From assembly GCA_905203045.1 (NCBI GenBank), contig CAJKUH010000007.1, positions 15,254 through 79,253 on the forward strand: DNA of 64,000 nucleotides, in the 5' to 3' direction. Positions 1-9,316 of this stretch are shown here, piece by piece. This DNA is from an uncultured Eggerthella sp. GTDB taxonomy: Bacteria > Actinomycetota > Coriobacteriia > Coriobacteriales > Eggerthellaceae. How positions within the stretch are numbered: position 1 is the first letter of the stretch; each line of letters begins with the position of its first letter. The translations under genes were made by a program, and so were the position numbers. Under the pieces are notes generated by a model. That model did not search any database, was not told where the DNA came from, and saw only the letters and a list, made by a program, of their open reading frames with translations.

Positions 1-558
1 GTGCGTGCGGTTATCTTGGGCCAAGACCCATACCATGGCCCTCATCAGGCGATGGGCCTTTCGTTTTCTGTTCCTGCCGGGGAAAAGCTGCCGCCGAGCT
101 TGCGGAACATCTACAAGGAACTGGCAGCTGATTTGGGCTGCGAGGCACCCACGAACGGCGATTTGACGTCCTGGGCCAAGCAGGGCGTGTTGCTGTTGAA
201 CACCACGCTTACCGTGCGAGAGCATGCCGCCAATTCCCACAGCAAATTGGGCTGGCAGGTGCTCACTACATACCTGGTGGAGCAGTGCTTCCGCTTGCCT
301 CAGCCGGTGGTGTTCTTGGCATGGGGCAGGCATGCCGTGAAGCTGGTGGAAGATACTCAGGCAAAAGTCTTGGCCGAAGGAGTGGCGGCAGGCACCAACA
401 AATTCATACTGAGGTCAACGCATCCATCGCCCCTTTCCGCCAATAAAAAGGGTGGGGAGTTGGAGCCTTTCATCGGGTCGCGCCCTTTTTCGCGCGCTAA
501 CAAGCTGCTCGTTGAAAACGGTTCTGCGGCGGTAGCCTGGGAAAGCGTGTGCCGTTAG
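1..558 (+). CDS. ung: Uracil-DNA glycosylase, 5'-truncated by window edge
   Basis: Family 1 uracil-DNA glycosylase, which removes uracil from DNA to start base excision repair. The catalytic water-activating motif GQDPYHG is visible at residues 7-13 of the visible part, and the downstream HPSPLSA motif (DNA minor-groove intercalation loop) sits near residue 141. The visible 185 residues are about 40-50 short of the usual family length, and the missing part is the N-terminus, so the gene must begin upstream of the window; the GTG at base 1 is not the true start. The C-terminus looks complete. No partner gene can be read on the left. The assignment is secure from the two signature motifs. Confidence 0.95.
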   Translation: MRAVILGQDPYHGPHQAMGLSFSVPAGEKLPPSLRNIYKELAADLGCEAPTNGDLTSWAKQGVLLLNTTLTVREHAANSHSKLGWQVLTTYLVEQCFRLPQPVVFLAWGRHAVKLVEDTQAKVLAEGVAAGTNKFILRSTHPSPLSANKKGGELEPFIGSRPFSRANKLLVENGSAAVAWESVCR

Positions 559-710
559 GCTGCATCGATGTGCTAGGGGGCCTTCAGGCAAACGCGCTCA
601 AAGGGGAAATTGACGCCATGGGGCGTGGTTCCTTTCGCTTAAAACGATGCGGCCCCACTGATTGGTGGAGCCCCGTCGGGCGCCAGAAAGGGTGCTCTTT
701 CCCTGATGCC

Positions 711-739
711 TTGACAATATAAGTAACGCCGCGTATCTT
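711..739 (+). promoter_or_regulatory. Sigma-70-type promoter of the AEC transporter
   Basis: TTGACA (711-716), a 17-base spacer and TATCTT (734-739). The -35 box is a perfect consensus and the spacing is ideal. It lies 40 bases ahead of the AEC start codon at 779. Confidence 0.75.
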
Positions 740-778
740 AATTTTTTTGTCCAGCAAGGGAAAGAAGGGTACGCGGCG

Positions 779-1714
779 ATGGCGGAGATTAGCGAAGCGC
801 TGGGTCAAATGGCCATCATGTTGGCGATTGCCATCGGTGGCTTTGTCGCTACGAAAGTGGGGGTCTTGCGCCATGAGCAGGTGTCCGACTTCACCCGTTT
901 GCTGCTCAATATCACGCTTCCCTGTATGCTGCTTGCCTCGGTGAACAGCATGAAGGGTGCTACGCCGGAAACAATGGGTATTGCCGGTTTGCTGGCCCTG
1001 TTCCAGTTCTTTGCCCTTATGCTGTGCGCAATGCTGTGCAATGTGCTGTTCAGAACGCCGCGCGAAGAGCGTTCGATCTACATTTTTATGGCCATTTGCA
1101 CCAATACCGGTTTTATTGGCTTGCCAGTGATCAGCTCTATCTATGGCTCCGATTCGGTGCTGTTCTGCGGCATCTTCATTGCAGTGCTGGCGCTTTTCGT
1201 GTATTCGGTTGGTTTTGGCGCCTTGGTGCCCCGCAAACCCGGCGAAAAGGCGAAGATTCCCTGGAAAGCGATGATGAACCCTGCCATGATCGCCTCGGTG
1301 GTGTCCATTGTGCTGGTTCAGCTGGGCTTCGAGTTTCCTCCCGTTGCGGAAAAGGGCCTTTCCATGGTGGGCAACATCACGGCACCCGTTGCCATGCTCA
1401 TGGTGGGCATCATCATCGCCAACGCGCGCCTTGCCGATGTGTTCAAGGAATGGCGCCTGTATCCTTTCATCCTTATCAGGCAGCTTATCGTGCCTGCGGC
1501 TTTGTTCTTGGGATTGAATGCCTTAGGCATCGACCATTTGCTGGCGGGCGTGTTCGTTATCATGTTCGCCATGCCGGTGGGTTCCATGGCACCGGCCTTC
1601 GCTCAGATGATGGGTCGCGACCCGCAGCTGCCTGCGCGTGGTACTGTGCTTTCGACGCTTTCGTCGTTTATAGTGGTGCCGTTGCTGGTTGTGTGGATGA
1701 CGGTGATGGTCTAA
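779..1714 (+). CDS. AEC-family (auxin efflux carrier-like) transporter
   Basis: Integral membrane carrier of the AEC family; bacterial members export or exchange organic acids such as malate or malonate, or amino acids. The 311-residue protein has about ten hydrophobic segments in two five-helix halves. The N-terminal half contains the NITLPCML stretch and the C-terminal half the PVAMLMVGI stretch, both typical of the family (helix-breaking Asn/Pro in the crossover segments). The ATG at 779 follows a purine-rich GGGAAAGAAGGG site and the promoter at 711-739. A second, divergent AEC gene lies at 59820-60743. Substrate cannot be assigned from sequence. Confidence 0.88.
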   Translation: MAEISEALGQMAIMLAIAIGGFVATKVGVLRHEQVSDFTRLLLNITLPCMLLASVNSMKGATPETMGIAGLLALFQFFALMLCAMLCNVLFRTPREERSIYIFMAICTNTGFIGLPVISSIYGSDSVLFCGIFIAVLALFVYSVGFGALVPRKPGEKAKIPWKAMMNPAMIASVVSIVLVQLGFEFPPVAEKGLSMVGNITAPVAMLMVGIIIANARLADVFKEWRLYPFILIRQLIVPAALFLGLNALGIDHLLAGVFVIMFAMPVGSMAPAFAQMMGRDPQLPARGTVLSTLSSFIVVPLLVVWMTVMV

Positions 1715-1759
1715 CGCGGTTATACTGCTTTAATCAGCAGTTTTGTTTCAGGAGGCCCT

Positions 1760-3061
1760 GTGCCTGATTTCACCAAGCCCTTCAACCGGGTATTCTTTCT
1801 TTTGTGTGTTTTGATTACCGGTGCGCTTGCCGGTGCATTCGTGTGGCTGTTCTTCTTCCTGATGGATATCGGCATCACCTTCCTGTGGCAAACCGTGCCT
1901 GGTTGGCTTGGCTCGCTTACCGTCGATGTGTTTCCCGTTCTGTCGCGGGGTCCCTTCGGGTTCATCCCGTATCCGCTTGTTGTATGCATAGCGGGTGGCG
2001 TGGTGATAGGGCTGTATGCGAAGCACGTGAAGGTCGAGCCTGAAGAGCTTACCAAGGTGATGGCGCAGGTGAAGGAAACCGGTCGCTACGACTACAGTCA
2101 GTTGGGCAGGCTTTCCCTGGCTGCCTTGCTGCCGTTGCTCTTTGGCGGCAGTGTGGGCCCGGAAGCGGGCCTTACCGGCGTTATCGCGGGGCTGTGCACC
2201 TGGGTGGGCGACCGAATGCGCCGTTTCGGATCCGATTTCCGTGCCCTTACCGTGGCTGGCACCCAAGCGGCGCTTACGGCGGTGTTCACCGCGCCCCTGT
2301 ACGGGTTTGTGGCGCCGCTTTCCGGCAGCGCCGATGGCGCCAACAGCGAGCAGATCGAATTCCCCAAGGCTCAGAAAGCAGTGGTGTACCTGTGCGCCAT
2401 CGTGGGCGCGCTGGGCGCATTTCTCATACTGGGCCAGCTGTTCGGCGGCGGTGGCGGCCTGCCGCGCTTCGATGCGGTGGAAGTGGGCGGCTATGAGCTT
2501 GCCTTGCTGGTGCCGCTTGCCTTGGTGGGTACTGCATGTGGTTGGGTTTTCCATGCGGCGAACAAGGGGTCAAAATGCCTTTCGGAAGCTATGGGCAGCC
2601 GTCCGGTGCTTAAGGCGGTTCTGGTGGGCGCGGTATTAGCGCTGTGCGGCATGGCCTTGCCCTACACCATGTTCGCCGGCGAAGCGCAAGCGCATTATCT
2701 GATGGTGGGTTATGCCGCCATCCCAGCTGCTGCGCTCATCGCAACAGGGTTCGTGAAGAGCGCGTTGACGCCTACATGCCTCAACCTGGGATGGTGCGGC
2801 GGGCATTTCTTTCCCGTTATCTTTTCCGGTATCAGCCTTGGGTACGGCTTTGCGCTGCTTTGCAGTGCCGAGCCGGTGTTCTGCGTTGCCGCCTGCACCG
2901 CAGCGCTTATGGGTGCGGTAATGCGCCAGCCCGTTATGGCTGCGCTGCTGCTTATCATGTGCTTCCCGCTGAAAGGCGTAGTGGTGATGCTTGTTGCTGC
3001 GGTTATCGGTGCGGCCATCCCATTGCCGAGTGCCTTTAAGCCGAAGGAAGAGGGACGCTAA
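1760..3061 (+). CDS. ClC-family chloride channel/antiporter
   Basis: Voltage-gated chloride channel family protein, 433 residues with about ten to twelve membrane segments and no cytosolic CBS domains. The family selectivity-filter region appears as GGSVGPEAG near residue 132, matching the usual GxxxGPE pattern with Glu retained as the gating glutamate candidate; a second Gly-rich region GWCGGHFFP near residue 345 corresponds to the GxFxP filter. Translation starts at GTG 1760, five bases after a strong AGGAGG site (1750-1755). It follows the AEC gene by 45 bases in the same direction and could be co-transcribed. Whether it is a channel or a Cl-/H+ exchanger (or a fluoride exporter of the ClC-F type) cannot be decided here. 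Confidence 0.88.
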   Translation: MPDFTKPFNRVFFLLCVLITGALAGAFVWLFFFLMDIGITFLWQTVPGWLGSLTVDVFPVLSRGPFGFIPYPLVVCIAGGVVIGLYAKHVKVEPEELTKVMAQVKETGRYDYSQLGRLSLAALLPLLFGGSVGPEAGLTGVIAGLCTWVGDRMRRFGSDFRALTVAGTQAALTAVFTAPLYGFVAPLSGSADGANSEQIEFPKAQKAVVYLCAIVGALGAFLILGQLFGGGGGLPRFDAVEVGGYELALLVPLALVGTACGWVFHAANKGSKCLSEAMGSRPVLKAVLVGAVLALCGMALPYTMFAGEAQAHYLMVGYAAIPAAALIATGFVKSALTPTCLNLGWCGGHFFPVIFSGISLGYGFALLCSAEPVFCVAACTAALMGAVMRQPVMAALLLIMCFPLKGVVVMLVAAVIGAAIPLPSAFKPKEEGR

Positions 3062-3126
3062 GTTCTGGGAAGGAACTGGGTCGTTTGAACGGTACCGGAT
3101 AAATATCTATCAACCCTGAAAAGAAT

Positions 3127-3171
3127 ACGAGCCAGCATCTTCATGGAAGTGCTGGCTCGTTCTGCGTTTTT
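3127..3171 (+). terminator. Rho-independent terminator after the ClC gene
   Basis: Perfect 11-bp stem (3127-3137 with 3150-3160), with a further 4-bp inner stem in the loop, followed by a T run at 3167-3171. It sits between the ClC gene and a convergent membrane protein gene. Confidence 0.8.
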
Positions 3172-3188
3172 ACGCGATGGGGGCTGCG

Positions 3189-3884
3189 TTAGATGTTCAG
3201 TCCGTTGAGGATGCAATACCCGTCAAGGACGGCGGTAACCACAATGGTAATGGCGAAGGAAAGCGCACGGGTGCTGCTCTTCTTCTGAATGCCGATGTTC
3301 ATCAGCACGATTGCGGCGAAGCAGAACAACACGGTAAGGGTATGGCGGGGAAACGGTGCGAAGCTGATGGGAGAGAACATCACGGAAAGGTAGTGCACGG
3401 AATCGATGGCGAGGATGGCGCCTGCCAGGCCGAGTATCACCGCGCCCAAAGCGTTCTGCTTCTTCGCGTAGTAGGCGATGAAGCCGCCGGGCAGGGTGAG
3501 GAAGGTTGCGGGAAGCCAGGTGGTGGTCCAATACGACATTCCCAAGGCAAGCCCCAGGGTGGGGATTTCCACCAGATAGATAAGAGGCTGGCTTATCAGA
3601 AAGAACACGAAGCATTTCGCGGCTGCCTCAAGGCCGCTTTTGCAGTTCGTGACGATGAGGAACGCGAACAGCACCCACCATTCGAAGGAAACGGCAATAT
3701 CCCTGAACGAGGTTTCCTCCAAAACGGGAACCTGGTTGATAAGACCCACGAACACGCCGATTGCCACGGCGAAGATGATGACATGCTTCCAGCTCATGTC
3801 GAGCCCACCAAAGAGCTTCGAGAGCTTTTCGGTAAACGACGAAGAAGCGGGGGCAGCAGCACTGTGTTTTGGTTGGTCAGGCAT
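3189..3884 (-). CDS. Multi-pass membrane protein of unknown function
   Basis: Not recognised. From the ATG at 3884 it is 231 residues with a soluble, Ala/Ser/Pro-rich N-terminal 30 residues and then roughly seven hydrophobic segments. The start is chosen because GGAGGATCC immediately precedes this ATG; an in-frame start 33 bases upstream lacks a ribosome binding site. No catalytic motif, metal site or transporter signature is evident. It is monocistronic: convergent to the ClC gene and separated from SulP downstream by about 180 bases. A small-solute permease or an accessory membrane protein are both possible. Confidence 0.75.
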   Translation of the reverse strand: MPDQPKHSAAAPASSSFTEKLSKLFGGLDMSWKHVIIFAVAIGVFVGLINQVPVLEETSFRDIAVSFEWWVLFAFLIVTNCKSGLEAAAKCFVFFLISQPLIYLVEIPTLGLALGMSYWTTTWLPATFLTLPGGFIAYYAKKQNALGAVILGLAGAILAIDSVHYLSVMFSPISFAPFPRHTLTVLFCFAAIVLMNIGIQKKSSTRALSFAITIVVTAVLDGYCILNGLNI

Positions 3885-4069
3885 GGATCCTCCGTATGGG
3901 ACGCGAAGCAGGAGCATGAACAGCTCGGGGTAAGGATAATTCGCATAACCGTATCCGATCTAACGTATCAGAATCGCATCACGGGCTAATTCGCCGACAA
4001 TGCAATACGACCCGGTGCGCTGGGTTGGGGCGCATTGGGCCGTGGGACAATCGGAAAAGGTCGGGGACG

Positions 4070-5749
4070 CTAGGCCGCCTTGCATTCTTCCTGTTCGATA
4101 AGCTCGCGGGCGTGCTCGATGGCGTCGTCGATGTTGGCGCGGAAGTGCTCTTCTCCCACCAGGTCTACGAAGCCGGCACGGCGCATGGTTTTCATGGGCT
4201 GCTCGTTGGCGTGACTAAAGATGAGCTTCACGCCGTTTTCGGTGCAGTAGTCGTACAGGTTTTCCAGCGCATTCATGCCGGAAGAATCGAGTGAGGGAAC
4301 GCCGCGCATGCGGATGATCAGGTATTTTGTGAACGACTTCACCGAGATGTCGGTGATGCGGTCGGTCATGCCGAAGAACATGGGGCCGTTGATCTCGTAG
4401 ACGCGCACGCTCTTGGGAAGCTCGCGCAAGTGCGTTACCTCGGAATTGGCATCGCAGTAGTACTTCCAGCCCTTTACCTCGGTTTCCTCGCTGACCATCT
4501 TCATGAACAGCACGATGGTGATAACCATGCCCACGCCGATGGCGGTAACCAGGTCGAACACGATGGTAAGGGTGAAGGTGAGCAGCAAGGTGGCCACGGC
4601 GCCCTTCGAAGCGGTTTTGCACAGGTGCGCGAAGTTGCGCCAACCTGACATGTTGTAAGCCACCTGAAGCAGGATGGCGGCGATGGTGGGCATGGGAATA
4701 AGCGCCGCATAGGGCATCAGGAATACCAACATCAGCAACAGCACCACGGCATGCACCATGCCGGAAATGGGCGTGCGACCGCCGTTGTTCACGTTCGCGG
4801 CAGTGCGGGCAATTGCGCCTGTGGCGGGGATGCCGCCGAATAGGACGGAACCGATGTTACCCATGCCTTGCGCCACCAGTTCCATATTGCAGCGATGGTG
4901 CGAACTGATCATGCTGTCGGCGACAACGCAGGAAAGCAGCGATTCAATGGCGGCAAGCATGGCAATGGTGAAGCCGTTTGCCAGTTCATTGCGGAACAGC
5001 TCCACGCTCAGCTGCGGAACATGCAGGCTGGGCAGCGCGCTGCTGATGGTGTACAGGTCGCCGATGGTGAACACATCCATGTTCAGCAGACTCACCATGC
5101 CGATTCCCACGAAGATGGCGATAAGAGAGCTGGGGATCTTCTCGTTGAACCGGGGCCACAGGAAGAGCACCGCCAGGCACACCACGCCAACCAGCACCGC
5201 TTCGGGGTTGATGGTGCCGATGTTCTGCGCGAGAGCCTGAATCTTGTCGGTGGTTTCAACAGTGGGCGTGCCGGCGGGGTATGTGAGCCCCATCAGGTCT
5301 TTCAACTGTCCGATGACGATGGTTACGGCGATGCCGGCAGTAAACCCGGTGGTGATGGTGTAGGGAACGAAACGGATAAGCGCGCCGAGCTTCAGTATGC
5401 CCATCAGAATCAGCACGATGCCTGCGATGATGGTGGCGGCGAACAGGCCGTCAAGGCCATCGGTGGCGACGATGCCGGCAACGATGGTGGCAAACGCTGC
5501 GGTAGGGCCGGAAATCTGAACGCGGCTGCCGCCCAAAAAGGCGATAAGGAAGCCCGCGATGATGGCGGTGTACAGGCCTGCTTCGGGGCCTACGCCGGAA
5601 GCGATGGCAAGGGCGATGGAAAGCGGCAGGGCCACCACGGCAACCACGATGCCGGATACGATGTCTTTCGGGAGCTGCTTTTTGAGTTCTTCTTTGCTGG
5701 TGTGCTTGATGATGCTGAACAGAATCGGCTTGATCTTGTCGTGCTGCAT
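4070..5749 (-). CDS. SulP-family anion transporter with STAS domain
   Basis: SLC26/SulP-type inorganic anion transporter, which moves sulfate, bicarbonate or dicarboxylates. From ATG 5749 it is 559 residues: a transmembrane core of about twelve to fourteen helices including the family signature around PLSIALAIASGVGPEAGL, and a C-terminal cytosolic STAS domain (roughly the last 120 residues, with the RGVPSLDSSGM nucleotide-loop-like region). An upstream GTG at 5809 would add 20 residues, but it lies inside a terminator-like hairpin (5800-5825), so the ATG at 5749 is preferred although its ribosome binding site is only moderate. The two-hairpin leader suggests attenuation. The transported anion is not determinable. 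Confidence 0.9.
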   Translation of the reverse strand: MQHDKIKPILFSIIKHTSKEELKKQLPKDIVSGIVVAVVALPLSIALAIASGVGPEAGLYTAIIAGFLIAFLGGSRVQISGPTAAFATIVAGIVATDGLDGLFAATIIAGIVLILMGILKLGALIRFVPYTITTGFTAGIAVTIVIGQLKDLMGLTYPAGTPTVETTDKIQALAQNIGTINPEAVLVGVVCLAVLFLWPRFNEKIPSSLIAIFVGIGMVSLLNMDVFTIGDLYTISSALPSLHVPQLSVELFRNELANGFTIAMLAAIESLLSCVVADSMISSHHRCNMELVAQGMGNIGSVLFGGIPATGAIARTAANVNNGGRTPISGMVHAVVLLLMLVFLMPYAALIPMPTIAAILLQVAYNMSGWRNFAHLCKTASKGAVATLLLTFTLTIVFDLVTAIGVGMVITIVLFMKMVSEETEVKGWKYYCDANSEVTHLRELPKSVRVYEINGPMFFGMTDRITDISVKSFTKYLIIRMRGVPSLDSSGMNALENLYDYCTENGVKLIFSHANEQPMKTMRRAGFVDLVGEEHFRANIDDAIEHARELIEQEECKAA

Positions 5750-5789
5750 GACGTGCTTCTCGTGCTCCTGAATGTGCGTAGTTTTCTCT

Positions 5790-5869
5790 TGTGAAAAGAA
5801 ACGTTCCACCGGATGGTGGAACGTTCGTGCTTTCGCTATGCGCGATTAATGCGAAAGCGCTTTATTCTA
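5790..5869 (-). promoter_or_regulatory. Leader with tandem hairpins (putative attenuator) of SulP
   Basis: Read on the minus strand: a TAGAAT -10-like box (5869-5864), then a hairpin pairing 5858-5851 with 5836-5829, then a perfect 11-bp hairpin (5825-5815 with 5810-5800) followed directly by a T-rich run (5799-5790). The second hairpin has the form of an intrinsic terminator placed before the coding sequence. No minus-strand gene lies upstream for it to terminate, so a regulatory role for sulP is inferred. Confidence 0.5.
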
Positions 5870-6081
5870 TCGCGGCAGGTGAAATTTTTTCCGATTCCGC
5901 ATAGTTTTTTCAAGTGAACACGTTTTTGACCTGGGTGAACGGGTTTTATTGCCTTCGGTTATAGGAACGTTGAAAGTTGCAATGGGAATATGGCCCGTCT
6001 TCGGCGGGCATCCTGGTAATTTGATGCAAGGGGGAAAGCCTGCAAGGGGTAGGGTGCAGGCTCCGTTCGAAGGGGATTGCA

Positions 6082-7314
6082 ATGAAGGGCGCATCGCCGA
6101 ATCGCACTGTTATCTTGGCGGCAGGCACGCTTGCCGCCATGGGCACCAGCTGCATTTACATGTGGAGCATTTTCAACAAGCCGCTGATGGCCGCCTATGG
6201 CTTCACTGCTTCCGAGGTTTCCATGGCATATTCGCTGTTTTTGCTGGCAACGTGCTTTTCCAGCATGTTGGCCGGATGGCTTCAGCGCCATGTGCAGCCG
6301 CGGTTCATCGTGCTGTGCTCGGGCATTTTGTTCGGGCTGGGCTGGTTTCTTTCCGGCTATGCCAGCAACTTGGTCATGCTGTACGTCTTCTTCGGCGGTA
6401 TGGCGGGTGCGGGCAACGGGCTTCTGTACAATTCCATCGTTGCAGTGGTGATGAAGTGGTTCCCCGACAAGCGCGGGTTTGCCAATGGGGTGTGCATCGG
6501 CGCCATTGGGCTGGGACCGGTGTTCTTCGCGCCGCTTGGCAACTTCCTTATCGAATCGTTCAGCGTTCAGATGGCGTTTCATATCGTGGGCGTTATCTGG
6601 CTGGTGATCTACTTGGCGGTTTCGTGGCTTTTGCTGGTGCCGCCGCAAGGGTGGACGCCTGCGGGGCAGGCCGAAAAGGCAGAAGAGGCGAACAGTGGCG
6701 ATGCTCTTCGCGAGCGAAACCTCACCTCGAGGCAGATGTTCCGTCAGCCGCTGTATTACGTGCTGTTTTTGGTAATGATGGTTGCGTGCACCAGCGGGCT
6801 GATGGTTACCGCCCATGCCTCCAATATCGGGCAGGAGGTTGCGGGCCTTACCGCTTCGGAAGGGGCCGTTGTCGTGGCCGCTTTGGCGGTGGGAAGCTGT
6901 TTGGGGCGCTTCGGGTTCGGCGCAGTTTCCGACCGCATCGGGCGCTACAAGGCGTTGGCAATTTCCCTGGCCGCTAATGCTGTGCTCATGCTGTTCTGCA
7001 TCCATGCTGCCACTACGTTTGCAACCTACTTGCTGGCTGTTGCGGCGGTGGGCGCTTGCTTTGGCGGAACCATGACCATCGTGCCTGCCATCGTCGGCGA
7101 TGCGTTCGGGTCGGTGAACTTCGGGCAGAACTATTCGTTTGTGTACCCGGGCTACACCGTGGCTTCTTTCGTGGGCCCTATGGCGGCTGCCATGGCATTC
7201 GAAGCGGTGGGCAGCTATTCGCCTGCGTTCATCATTGCGGGTGCTTTGGCCTTGGTGGGCATGGTGCTGGTTTTGGCGTGCTCGAAGCTTGAGCGTCGTT
7301 TGCCCGAAGCGTAG
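6082..7314 (+). CDS. MFS transporter, oxalate/formate antiporter (OFA) type
   Basis: Twelve-helix major facilitator of 410 residues. The N-terminal segment with YMWSIFNKPL and the following SMAYSLFLL stretch match the OFA subgroup (oxalate:formate and related monocarboxylate exchangers). The MFS inter-helix loop motif occurs in degenerate form in both halves; the second half has RFGFGAVSDRIGR near residue 277. ATG 6082 is preceded by AGGGGAT. It is transcribed alone, divergent from SulP, and stops at a strong terminator. Substrate is inferred only at subgroup level; a short-chain carboxylate exchange is most likely. Confidence 0.87.
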   Translation: MKGASPNRTVILAAGTLAAMGTSCIYMWSIFNKPLMAAYGFTASEVSMAYSLFLLATCFSSMLAGWLQRHVQPRFIVLCSGILFGLGWFLSGYASNLVMLYVFFGGMAGAGNGLLYNSIVAVVMKWFPDKRGFANGVCIGAIGLGPVFFAPLGNFLIESFSVQMAFHIVGVIWLVIYLAVSWLLLVPPQGWTPAGQAEKAEEANSGDALRERNLTSRQMFRQPLYYVLFLVMMVACTSGLMVTAHASNIGQEVAGLTASEGAVVVAALAVGSCLGRFGFGAVSDRIGRYKALAISLAANAVLMLFCIHAATTFATYLLAVAAVGACFGGTMTIVPAIVGDAFGSVNFGQNYSFVYPGYTVASFVGPMAAAMAFEAVGSYSPAFIIAGALALVGMVLVLACSKLERRLPEA

Positions 7315-7364
7315 CACCTGGGCGCCGATAACCCGTGTGGGGCCTACACGTTCCCTGTAAAAGC

Positions 7365-7399
7365 AAAGCCGCTTGATCGTGCGTGATCAAGCGGCTTTT
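7365..7399 (+). terminator. Bidirectional terminator between MFS and prfC
   Basis: Fourteen-bp perfect stem (7365-7378 with 7386-7399), a short loop, and T run on the plus strand (A run on the other side), placed between two convergent genes. Confidence 0.85.
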
Positions 7400-7455
7400 T
7401 GTCGCGAGCCATAAAGGGCACTGAAAGGATTCGCCCCAACAGATGAAGGACGTTT

Positions 7456-9069
7456 CTATTTGAACGTCACGTTGCCAAACTCGGAGAGCTTCAGGTCGGG
7501 GTTGTGCTCGGTGGCGTAGCGAAGGTTCCATTCGCTGGTGAACAGCAGAAGCTTTTCGCCGCGCATGTTTTCCACGCGGTAGGTGTCGTGTGTGAGGTTC
7601 AGCTTCGGTACGTCCACTTCTTCGGGGTTGGCAACCCAGCGGATAATGGAATAGGGAAGGCCCTGACGGCGCACTTCCACGTTGTATTCGTTCTTCAGAC
7701 GGGTTTCCAGCACTTCGAACTGCAGCACGCCGACGGCGCCCACGATAACGCTTTCCATGCCAGCGCCCAGCTCGCGGAAGATCTGGATAGCGCCTTCCTG
7801 CGCCAGCTCTTCCATGCCCTTCACGAACTGCTTGCGCTTCAGCGTGTTCACCTGGGTCACCTTGGCAAACATTTCCGGCGCGAACATCGGGATGGCGGGG
7901 AACTGCACCTTGTGCTTTGCCGCGCATACGGTGTCGCCGATAGAGAAGATGCCGGGGTCGAACAAGCCCACGATGTCGCCGGCGTATGCCTCGTCGACAA
8001 TGGCGCGGTCGTCTGCCATCAGCGACGTGCCCGTTGCCAGCTTCAGCTTCTTCTTGCCCTGCATATGGTAGGCTTCCATGCCGCGTTCGAATTTGCCCGA
8101 GCAGATGCGCACGAAGGCAATGCGGTCGCGGTGGTTCTTGTCCATGTTTGCCTGGATCTTGAACACGAAGCCCGAGAAATCGTTGGACATCGGGTCTACT
8201 TCGGTGTCGGTAAGGCAATCAGTGTAGGGGCGCGGTGTGGGCGCCAGCTCCAGGAAGCCCTTCAGGAACGGCTCAACGCCGAAGTTGGTAAGGGCGGAAC
8301 CGAAGAACACCGGCGAAAGCTTGCCGGAGCGCACTGCTTCCAAATCGAGTTCGTCGCCTGCGCCGTCCAAAAGCTCGATGTCGTCCATCAGGTTCTCGTG
8401 GTTGTCTTTGCCGATAAGCTCGTCAAGCGAGGAATCGCCTAGCTCGGCTTCGATTTCCTGGACCTTCTTAGCGGAATTGCCGCGGCCGTCGCCGTCGAAG
8501 GCGATAACCTGGCGCGTGCGGCGGTCGAACACACCGCGGAAGTTGTGGCCGCAGCCGATGGGCCAGTTCATGGGATAGGTTCCGATGCCCAGCACTGTTT
8601 CGATTTCTTCCATCAAGTCGAATGGGTCGCGTGCTTCGCGGTCGAGCTTGTTCACGAAGGTGAAGATGGGGATGTGGCGCAGCGTGCATACCTTGAACAG
8701 CTTCTTGGTTTGCGCCTCTACGCCCTTGGCGGCGTCGATAACCATAACGGCGGCGTCGGCTGCCATCAGGGTACGGTACGTGTCTTCGGAAAAGTCCTGG
8801 TGACCGGGGGTATCCAGGATGTTCACGCAGCAGCCATCGTAGTTGAACTGTAGCACCGAAGAGGTAACGGAAATTCCGCGCTCCTTTTCGATGTCCATCC
8901 AGTCGGAAACGGCATGCTTCGAGCTGCTTTTGCCTTTAACCGAGCCAGCGGTTTGGATGCTGCCGGTATACAACAGCAGCTTTTCGGTGAGCGTTGTTTT
9001 GCCCGCGTCAGGGTGCGAGATAATGGCAAAGGTGCGCCTTGAGGCGATTTCTTCTTGCAAGCTTGACAT
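7456..9069 (-). CDS. prfC: Peptide chain release factor 3
   Basis: GTPase that recycles RF1/RF2 from the ribosome after termination. The protein is 537 residues from ATG 9069, the normal family length. G-domain motifs are all present: P-loop SHPDAGKTT near residue 20, G3 DTPGHQDF near residue 85, G4 NKLD near residue 140, followed by the second and third beta-barrel domains. The start is set by AGAAGGA upstream of ATG 9069; an in-frame start 33 bases earlier is less plausible. Single gene, convergent with the MFS gene and separated from it by a terminator. Confidence 0.96.
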   Translation of the reverse strand: MSSLQEEIASRRTFAIISHPDAGKTTLTEKLLLYTGSIQTAGSVKGKSSSKHAVSDWMDIEKERGISVTSSVLQFNYDGCCVNILDTPGHQDFSEDTYRTLMAADAAVMVIDAAKGVEAQTKKLFKVCTLRHIPIFTFVNKLDREARDPFDLMEEIETVLGIGTYPMNWPIGCGHNFRGVFDRRTRQVIAFDGDGRGNSAKKVQEIEAELGDSSLDELIGKDNHENLMDDIELLDGAGDELDLEAVRSGKLSPVFFGSALTNFGVEPFLKGFLELAPTPRPYTDCLTDTEVDPMSNDFSGFVFKIQANMDKNHRDRIAFVRICSGKFERGMEAYHMQGKKKLKLATGTSLMADDRAIVDEAYAGDIVGLFDPGIFSIGDTVCAAKHKVQFPAIPMFAPEMFAKVTQVNTLKRKQFVKGMEELAQEGAIQIFRELGAGMESVIVGAVGVLQFEVLETRLKNEYNVEVRRQGLPYSIIRWVANPEEVDVPKLNLTHDTYRVENMRGEKLLLFTSEWNLRYATEHNPDLKLSEFGNVTFK

Positions 9070-9316
9070 GTGGTTCCTTCTGATTGTGCATTGTTGGCCC
9101 AAAGGTGGGCATAGATAGTGCAGCCACTAGCCTAAAGCAAGACCAGCGCCTGCAACAGGGGGGAAGCGCTGTTTTATACACGCTTTACGGATTCAGGGCC
9201 GGTTATTGACCGCCGACCTTTCCCGCATCGTTGAAGCTGCCGTGATACGGGCGTCGCATTTGGTATAGTTCCTTCGACCTGTAGTTGTTTAAGCGCTTTT
9301 TGCGGAAAGGGAAGGT

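Noticed and set aside
4868..5794. Long plus-strand frame antisense to SulP
   Set aside because: His/Gly/Asp-rich shadow frame caused by codon bias of the real minus-strand gene.
5750..5809. Twenty-residue N-terminal extension of SulP from GTG 5809
   Set aside because: The GTG is inside a terminator-like stem and has no ribosome binding site; ATG 5749 is preferred.
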